From assembly GCA_026398835.1 (NCBI GenBank), contig JAPLSD010000473.1:1-20536 (forward strand): DNA of 20,536 nt, in the 5' to 3' direction. Source of the stretch: Pseudomonas sp. (GTDB lineage Bacteria > Pseudomonadota > Gammaproteobacteria > Pseudomonadales > Pseudomonadaceae). The notes under the pieces were generated by a model. It ran no database searches and was not told where the DNA came from. It saw nothing but the letters and a program-made list of their open reading frames with translations. This document shows positions 15,587 through 20,536 of this stretch, one piece after another; the stretch's first letter is position 1, and every line of letters starts with the position of its first letter. Position numbers and translations under genes: made by a program.

Positions 15587-16531
15587 ATGATCCACGATAC
15601 TTTCTGGCTGACCGCGAGTGACCGCAGCCGCCTTTACGTCAACCAGTGGCTGCCCAAAGCCCCGCTCAAGGCGCTGATCCTGTTGGCCCACGGCATGGCC
15701 GAACACAGTGGTCGCTACGCTCGCCTGGCCGAAGTACTCTGCGCTCAAGGCTATGGGCTGTACGCCCCGGATCTGCGCGGGCACGGCAAAACCGCCGAGC
15801 ACGGCGTGCTGGGGCATTACGCGGACAAGGATGGCTGGCGCAAAGTGGTCGGCGACCTGGCCTGCCTTAACCAGCACATCGGCCAGCAACACCCCGGAAC
15901 ACCTATCGTGTTGCTCGGTCACAGCATGGGCAGCTACGTCGCCCAAGGCTATCTGCTGCACCACAGTGCCAGCTTGCACGGAGCGATTCTCAGCGGTTCA
16001 AATTTTCAACCCATTGCGCTCTACCGCGTCGCCCGCCTGATCGCGCGTTTCGAACGCTTGCGCCAGGGCGCCACTGGCCGAAGTTCGCTGATCGAATGGT
16101 TGTCATTTGGATCGTTTAACAAATCATTCAAACCCAATCGAACACCTTATGACTGGCTCAGCCGGGATCCCGACGAAGTCGACAAGTACGTCAACGACCC
16201 GCTCTGCGGCTTCCGGTGCACCAATCAGCTATGGATCGACATGTTGGGCGGGTTGCAGCAAATCAGCAAAGCGTCCAATCTCGCTCAGATCGATCCGGGC
16301 CTGCCGCTGCTGGTAATTGGCGGCGAATGTGATCCGGTGAGCAACGGCACACGTCTCAAGGACCTTGCCGACGCGCTACGCAGCGCCGGGAACCAATGCC
16401 TGCAACTGACTATCTACCCCCAGGCCCGGCACGAACTGTTCAACGAAAGCAATCGCGATGAAGTGATGAAGGATGTGCTGGCGTGGCTGGAGCAGGCCTT
16501 GGAGCATCGTCGCCCGCCAAAAACCGAATAG
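15587..16531 (+). CDS. Alpha/beta hydrolase, lysophospholipase/monoacylglycerol lipase type
   Basis: 314 residues from the ATG at 15587, where AAAGGA lies 6 nt upstream; the frame is open further back to 15506 but the extra residues are not family-like. Motifs: HGMAEHSGRY (about 35-44, oxyanion region), PDLRGHGKT, nucleophile elbow GHSMGS with Ser113, acid GGECDPV with Asp249, and His282 in QARHELFNE, a complete Ser-Asp-His triad. No signal peptide, so it is probably cytoplasmic. It resembles the gene next to fadD2 in P. aeruginosa annotated as a lysophospholipase. It may release fatty acids from lysophospholipid or monoglyceride for the adjacent ligases. phaJ1 follows after 56 bp. Confidence 0.88.
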   Translation: MIHDTFWLTASDRSRLYVNQWLPKAPLKALILLAHGMAEHSGRYARLAEVLCAQGYGLYAPDLRGHGKTAEHGVLGHYADKDGWRKVVGDLACLNQHIGQQHPGTPIVLLGHSMGSYVAQGYLLHHSASLHGAILSGSNFQPIALYRVARLIARFERLRQGATGRSSLIEWLSFGSFNKSFKPNRTPYDWLSRDPDEVDKYVNDPLCGFRCTNQLWIDMLGGLQQISKASNLAQIDPGLPLLVIGGECDPVSNGTRLKDLADALRSAGNQCLQLTIYPQARHELFNESNRDEVMKDVLAWLEQALEHRRPPKTE

Positions 16532-16587
16532 CGTTTGTTTAAATCAATTTAGTTAATTTGCTTATTTCGTCACAGGACTTGAGATAG

Positions 16588-17058
16588 ATGACCCAGGTTA
16601 CCAACACCCCATACGAAGCCCTCGAAGTCGGCCAGACCGCCAGCTACAGCAAAACCGTTGAAGAACGCGATATTCAGCTCTTCGCCGCAATGTCCGGCGA
16701 CCACAACCCGGTGCACCTGGACGCCGAGTTCGCCGCAGCGACCATGTTCAAGGAACGTATCGCTCACGGTATGTTCAGCGGTGCCCTGATCAGCGCCGCC
16801 GTCGCGTGCGAGCTGCCTGGACCGGGCACTATCTATCTCGGTCAGCAAATGAGCTTTCAGAAGCCGGTGAAGATCGGTGACACCTTGACCGTGCGCCTGG
16901 AAATCCTCGAGAAGCTGCCGAAATTCCGCGTGCGCATCGCCACTCGAGTCTTTAACCAGCGTGATGAGTTGGTGGTGGATGGCGAAGCCGAAATCCTGGC
17001 TCCGCGTAAACAGCAGACCGTGACATTGCCTATATTGCCGGCGATCAGCATCGGCTGA
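16588..17058 (+). CDS. phaJ1: R-specific enoyl-CoA hydratase PhaJ1 (MaoC-like)
   Basis: 156 residues, the length of P. aeruginosa PhaJ1, and similar along its whole length, ending PAISIG. It has the hydratase-2 motif [14 protein letters not shown] with catalytic Asp38 and His43, followed by [14 protein letters not shown] and a hot-dog fold tail. It hydrates trans-2-enoyl-CoA from beta-oxidation to (R)-3-hydroxyacyl-CoA, the monomer for medium- or short-chain polyhydroxyalkanoate synthesis. It follows the hydrolase on the same strand, with AGGA upstream of the ATG. The 56-bp gap is AT-rich and may hold an extra promoter. No PHA synthase gene is in the window. Confidence 0.93.
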   Translation: MTQVTNTPYEALEVGQTASYSKTVEERDIQLFAAMSGDHNPVHLDAEFAAATMFKERIAHGMFSGALISAAVACELPGPGTIYLGQQMSFQKPVKIGDTLTVRLEILEKLPKFRVRIATRVFNQRDELVVDGEAEILAPRKQQTVTLPILPAISIG

Positions 17059-17072
17059 GGTCCTTTGGACTT

Positions 17073-17184
17073 TGATCGTTCCCACGCTCCGCGTGGGAAT
17101 GCCGCCATGGACGCTCTGCGTCCGCTCCAGATGTGACGCAGAGCGTCACGGGATGCATTCCCACGCAGAGCGTGGGAACGATCA
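17073..17184. repeat. REP doublet (REPIN) between phaJ1 and the efflux operon
   Basis: Two 29-bp REP units in inverted orientation (GATCGTTCCCACGCTCC... at 17074-17102 and its reverse at 17155-17183) differ at one base. Each has the GTTCCCACGC/GCGTGGGAA palindrome typical of fluorescent pseudomonads. Between them a further 13-bp inverted repeat (GACGCTCTGCGTC 17110-17122, GACGCAGAGCGTC about 17135-17147) nests inside, so the whole element can fold into one long hairpin. It fills the convergent gap and may protect or end both transcripts. Its right edge supplies the stop codon of the HlyD-family gene (17182-17184). Confidence 0.9.
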
Positions 17185-18042
17185 TCGACCCTCCTCCACC
17201 TGCACGCTCGCGGTCATCCCCGCGCTCAGGTTGATGCCGTCGGGCAGTTTGTCGAGTTTGATCCGCACCGGAATCCGCTGCGCCAGGCGCACCCAATTGA
17301 AGGTCGGCTCCACCTCTGCCAGCAATTGCGTGTCCGGCGTGGCATTGCGGTCGGTGATGCCGCGGCTGACGCTTTCGACATGGCCTTGCAGCGCTTCGCC
17401 TGCGCTCATCAACCAGACCTTGACCGGGTCACCGACCTGAATACGCGGCAATTTGGTCTCTTCGAAATAGGCTTGCACGTAGAAGGTTGAATCGTCGATC
17501 AACGCCATCACCGGTTGTCCGGCATTCACGTAGTTGCCTTCAGCCAGACGCAGGTTAGTGATGTGCCCGTTGCGTGGCGCATGCACCTCGCTACGGGCCA
17601 GGTTGAGTTCGGCGACCTTGGCTTCAGCCTGGGCCTGGCGCAGTTCACCTCGGGCAATCCCGGCGTTGATCTGCGCGTTTTCCCGTAACTCGGCACTGAT
17701 CGCCTGCGGCCCGAGGCTCGCGCGGCGGCTGGCTTCATGCTCACGCAAACTGAGTTGCTGTTGACGGGTCTGCACCACCGCCTGAGCCTTCTCCAGTGCC
17801 GCTTCGAAACGGTCACGATCAATGCTCAACAGCAAGTCGCCAGCCTTCACCTGCTGGTTATCGTGTGCCTTGAGCTCACGCACCCAACCCGAAACGTCCG
17901 GCGCGACGATCACGACGTCGGCACGAATCCGCGCATCCCGTGTCCAGGGCGTGAGCATGTAGTACTGCCACAGATGGAGGCCGGCAAACACCGCCGCAGC
18001 CACCAGGCACAGGGTAATAGCGACACGTACCGATGTACGCAT
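17182..18042 (-). CDS. HlyD-family membrane fusion protein (AaeA-like)
   Basis: 286 residues from the ATG at 18042, which has AAGGAG at 6 nt spacing; the longer frame to 18048 would use TTG. Residues 6-28 are an N-terminal membrane anchor. Then come the biotinyl-lipoyl-like domain ([20 protein letters not shown], about 43-62), a coiled-coil hairpin with many Q, R and E (about 85-155), and a second lipoyl half ([19 protein letters not shown]). It is the periplasmic adaptor of a FUSC-type efflux system, as AaeA with AaeB for aromatic carboxylic acids. It follows the DUF1656 gene directly, its ribosome-binding site overlapping that stop codon. The transporter partner is broken here, so its function may be lost. 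Confidence 0.88.
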   Translation of the reverse strand: MRTSVRVAITLCLVAAAVFAGLHLWQYYMLTPWTRDARIRADVVIVAPDVSGWVRELKAHDNQQVKAGDLLLSIDRDRFEAALEKAQAVVQTRQQQLSLREHEASRRASLGPQAISAELRENAQINAGIARGELRQAQAEAKVAELNLARSEVHAPRNGHITNLRLAEGNYVNAGQPVMALIDDSTFYVQAYFEETKLPRIQVGDPVKVWLMSAGEALQGHVESVSRGITDRNATPDTQLLAEVEPTFNWVRLAQRIPVRIKLDKLPDGINLSAGMTASVQVEEGR

Positions 18043-18052
18043 AGTCAACTCC

Positions 18053-18259
18053 TTATAAGGGTCCGAGGACGACGGTGATCAGGGTCAATACACAGACGTA
18101 CAAGGCACAATCGAATAGGGCTTCGTGCCAGATCCAGCGCCCTAATGGGGTGACGCGTAGCAACATGCGCAACGCCCCCGTCAGCAGCAGCGCCAGGACG
18201 ACATAAATCAGAAACGGACTGAGCAAAATCCCGCCCATTGACCACTCACGCAGCCCCAT
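18053..18259 (-). CDS. DUF1656 small membrane protein (AaeX-like)
   Basis: 68 residues with two hydrophobic segments (about 8-30 and 46-66) joined by a conserved-looking basic and aromatic loop (RVTPLGRWIWHEALFDCALY). AGGAGG at 18263-18268 lies in good position before the ATG, inside the end of the FUSC gene, so the reading frames overlap by 14 bp. The family occurs in efflux operons between FUSC and HlyD genes; its exact role is unknown. The frame is intact. Confidence 0.88.
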   Translation of the reverse strand: MGLREWSMGGILLSPFLIYVVLALLLTGALRMLLRVTPLGRWIWHEALFDCALYVCVLTLITVVLGPL

Positions 18260-20176
18260 GGCTTTCCTCCTGTTGGCGACACCAGCTGCGCCAGCTGTTT
18301 TGCAATTGCAGCACCGCGCCTTGCGCCAGTTTCAACGCGTCGCTGGGCGGCAACGCCTGCAAAGCTTTCAACAATTCAGCACTGGGTTCGGCAAGTGCAT
18401 CGGCGCGGCTGCTGGCCGGACCTTGCTCCAACACACGTTCCAGCTGCTGAAGATAGTTGCGCTGTTGCCTGCTGATCGGGACTTGAGCCACGGCCAGGCT
18501 CAAGCGCAAATGCAGCAGCTCATCGCCGATGTCCAAACCGAGCATACCGTCATCCCAGCGACTGCGAGCCTGCTGGGGCAACTCCGGATAATGCCGCGCC
18601 AGTTGCAGCAGACGATCAGCCATGCGCCCGCCGAACCAGCTTTCAGCGCCGCGCAAACTGCGCCGGGTCAGACGCACCAGATCATCGAGGGTCGCGGCCA
18701 GTAAACGACGAGCGTGCCACGCGGGGTTACGCAGGATCAGCAGATGGAAGGCCAACACCGCTGCGCCCACGCCGAGCAATATCGCCTGTGCGCTGTTAAG
18801 AAAGGTTGCGACGTCAAACTTCATCGCATTCAACGGCGACACCAGCACCACGAAGTGCAGGCAAAAGGAGGTGGCCGTCGCACCGATCTGTGGCTTGGCC
18901 ATGCCCAGCGCGCCGAAAAACAACGGCACGCCCATGGCCATGCAGAGCATCGGGAAGCCACTCCATTGCGGTAGCAGGATTTCGCCAACGACAAAGGCCA
19001 CGGGAATCGCCAACAGGATCCCGCGCAAAAAACTCATGCCTATCTGCGCACCGTTTTCGCGGCTGGCAAACAAGCTGCAGACCACACAGGTCAACAGCAT
19101 CGCCCCCGATGCCGCGGGCCAGGCCGTCGCCAGCCAGAAACACGCGACCGTCAAAAAGGCCAACGCGCTGCGAGCACCGAACACCAGCGCCAGTGCAAGG
19201 TCGCGGTGAGGCGTCAGCCTGTTGGGTTGCTCGCTCGGATCACTGCCCTCCTCCACCGAGCGCAATGCCAGCCCCGCGACCAACGCGGTATCCAGCAGCA
19301 GGGCCAAACGTGCCAGACAATAACTTTGTGCCGAGCTGATTTGCGGGTCATGGGCGGCGTCCAGCACTCGAGGACGCAAGGCTTGCAACGTCGGCGCGTC
19401 TGAAGCATCCAAGGCCTGCTGCACTTCACTCAACCACGGCGCCAATTGTTCGGCTTCGCGCTCGTCCAGTTGCCGCCATTGCCGACGCACCGAACGGGCG
19501 ATCCGCAACAGCATCAACAGTTTTTGACTCAAGCCGCTGACCGCCCGTGCGCGCTGGCGACCCTGGCCGCCCTCGAACCAGGCGTGCTCGCGTTGGGCAT
19601 CCACCGCGACGATCCGCCCGAGAATCTCCAGCAATCCTTTGCGCGCCTGAGCATCGCCGGCCAAGGTTGCACGAGCAGCTTGCAACCCGCTGTGCCAAGC
19701 CGTGCGTGCCTGCTCGGCCAGTTGCCGCTCGACTCGCATCGGCCAGAGCAAGGCGCTGCTGGCGGTGGCGCAGAGACCGGCAGGGCAATGATCGCCACGG
19801 TGTAACCGGCCAGCACAAAGGAATAGGACCAGGCGCTGCGCAACAAGGTCGAACTGGCTGTGCACAGCCCCAGCCACAGCGCCAGTGCCAGCAGAAATAG
19901 CCAGGGCGTTTGGGCAAATAGCCCAATGAACACCACCGACATGATGGTTCCCACCAGGGTGCCCAACAGTCGTGCCAGCCCCTTCTGAACCACCATCCCG
20001 GACAACGGCTGCGCAACGATAAACGCCGTCATCAAGGCCCAGGCGGGCTGTTCCAGCCCCCAGCGCAATGCAAGCCACAGCGCCAGGCCACCGCCCAGCA
20101 CGGTCTTGATCGCAAACTGCAGCGCGGGAAGGTTGGGCGCAAGCAGGGCCTGCAAGGTAATACGCACGAAGAGCAC
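18246..20176 (-). pseudogene. FUSC-family (AaeB-like) efflux transporter, broken by internal deletion and frame change
   Basis: The N-terminal part reads from a GTG at 20176 through helices of the FUSC domain (ALQFAIKTVLGGGLALWLAL to YSFVLAGYTVAIIALP, codon 133 ending at 19778). In that frame the continuation is nonsense and stops at 19529. The correct continuation (LCATASSALLWPMRVERQLA onward, 510 residues to 18246) is in another frame, starting about 19778. Compared with AaeB, about 20 residues (the region with the conserved arginine and glutamate before IVCA) are missing at the junction. So this is a deletion not divisible by three rather than a single-base slip. The long minus-strand ORF from 20231 is the C-terminal frame running back by chance through non-homologous sequence. 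Downstream genes are intact. Confidence 0.85.
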
Positions 20177-20235
20177 CCTTGAAACGACACCGTAACGATA
20201 GTCGGGATAAACATGAGGATAGGACGGTCAAATTA

Positions 20236-20247
20236 TTAGCTAGCTAA
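20236..20247. promoter_or_regulatory. 12-bp palindrome, candidate MarR-type operator for the efflux operon
   Basis: TTAGCTAGCTAA is a perfect palindrome about 60 bp upstream of the FUSC start, in an AT-rich promoter stretch. MarR-family regulators commonly bind such TTAG-N-CTAA sites in front of FUSC/HlyD operons. No regulator gene adjoins it in the window. Confidence 0.5.
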
Positions 20248-20280
20248 CTATCATTAGTCCAGTACTAAATCCAGACCACA

Positions 20281-20307
20281 AAAAACGCCAGACTGGCTGG
20301 CGTTTTT
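20281..20307 (-). terminator. Terminator of the DUF2383-family gene
   Basis: A perfect 11-bp stem AAAAACGCCAG/CTGGCGTTTTT (20281-20291 and 20297-20307) with a 5-nt loop, 17 bp past the stop of the minus-strand gene. The symmetry would also work on the plus strand. Confidence 0.9.
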
Positions 20308-20323
20308 GACACGCTTGGCGGGC

Positions 20324-20536
20324 TTACGAACGGGCGCGAGCCTGATTGCGCAGGGCTTTCACCTGATCATGATTGCGTTGGACGCCGTGGTACTGGCGCT
20401 CGACCAGATCACGAATACCCACCAGATTGTGCTTGGTGATTTTTTCCAGTGCGCCTTTATAAGCCTTCAGCGCGTGGTCTTCACCGCGTTCGGCTTCATT
20501 GAGCACCGCTTCTTCATCCTTGCCGGTCACCAGCGA
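20324..20536 (-). CDS. DUF2383 / PA2169-family four-helix-bundle protein, C-terminal part
   Basis: The frame is open at the window edge; 70 C-terminal codons are present, ending VKALRNQARARS. It resembles the C-terminal half of the ferritin-like PA2169 family (about 150 residues in full): GEDHALKAYKGALE and QYHGVQRNHDQVKAL with regularly spaced Glu and His on amphipathic helices. The function of the family is not known; some members are stress-induced. The start lies outside the window. Confidence 0.8.
   Translation of the reverse strand, partial: SLVTGKDEEAVLNEAERGEDHALKAYKGALEKITKHNLVGIRDLVERQYHGVQRNHDQVKALRNQARARS

Noticed and set aside
17072..17440. 122-codon plus-strand ORF
   Set aside because: It starts inside the REP doublet and runs antisense to the HlyD-family gene; REP sequences often give such spurious peptides.
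19779..20231. N-terminal 150 codons of the long minus-strand ORF 18246-20231 as a true protein start
   Set aside because: This part is not FUSC-like, whereas another frame over the same bases encodes proper FUSC helices; the frame is open by chance.
1..20536. CRISPR array, prophage or transposon
   Set aside because: No regularly spaced repeats, phage structural genes, transposase or integrase were found on either strand.

Overview
The window reads as a chromosomal segment of a Pseudomonas, most likely from the P. fluorescens group. This is inferred from recognisable proteins (AmrZ, FadD1/FadD2, PhaJ1, MgtE, a PA2169-family helical bundle), from the high-GC gene style, and from a typical fluorescent-pseudomonad REP doublet. 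No database search was possible; identifications rest on motifs and remembered family sequences.

Layout, left to right. (1) 1-2047, minus strand: a glutamine synthetase-family enzyme of the gamma-glutamylpolyamine synthetase type, followed by an MFS transporter that runs off the window. (2) 2255-4548, minus: a two-gene signalling unit, a response regulator fused to a TPR domain and a minimal histidine-kinase-like protein, joined by an ATGA overlap. (3) 4817-6981: an APC amino-acid permease diverging from an Lrp/AsnC regulator, closed by a terminator shared with a tRNA-Arg(CCT). (4) 7341-7935: two palindromes, a well-spaced sigma-54 type -24/-12 promoter, and two tiny membrane or exported proteins. 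(5) 7910-9249: phnN diverging from amrZ, with AmrZ-like operators between them. (6) 9327-10902: the Mg2+ transporter gene mgtE with a possible leader ORF. (7) 11123-11614: a small exported DUF4124-like protein. (8) 11661-17058: a fatty-acid block with two long-chain acyl-CoA ligases (fadD1, fadD2) on the minus strand, and a divergent alpha/beta hydrolase (monoglyceride/lysophospholipase type) plus phaJ1, an R-specific enoyl-CoA hydratase. (9) 17073-17184: a REP doublet (REPIN). (10) 17182-20247, minus: an aromatic-acid type efflux operon (FUSC, DUF1656, HlyD) whose FUSC gene is broken by an internal deletion with a frame change, preceded by a 12-bp MarR-like palindrome. (11) 20281-20536: the 3' part of a DUF2383/PA2169-family gene and its terminator.

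How the parts fit: block 8 could release fatty acids (hydrolase), activate them (FadD1/FadD2) and divert beta-oxidation enoyl-CoA to R-3-hydroxyacyl-CoA for polyhydroxyalkanoate (PhaJ1). AmrZ is a global ribbon-helix-helix regulator and the sites upstream suggest it controls itself. The most notable anomalies are the broken FUSC gene with intact operon partners, the sigma-54/palindrome arrangement in front of two unknown small proteins, and the solitary phnN next to amrZ.
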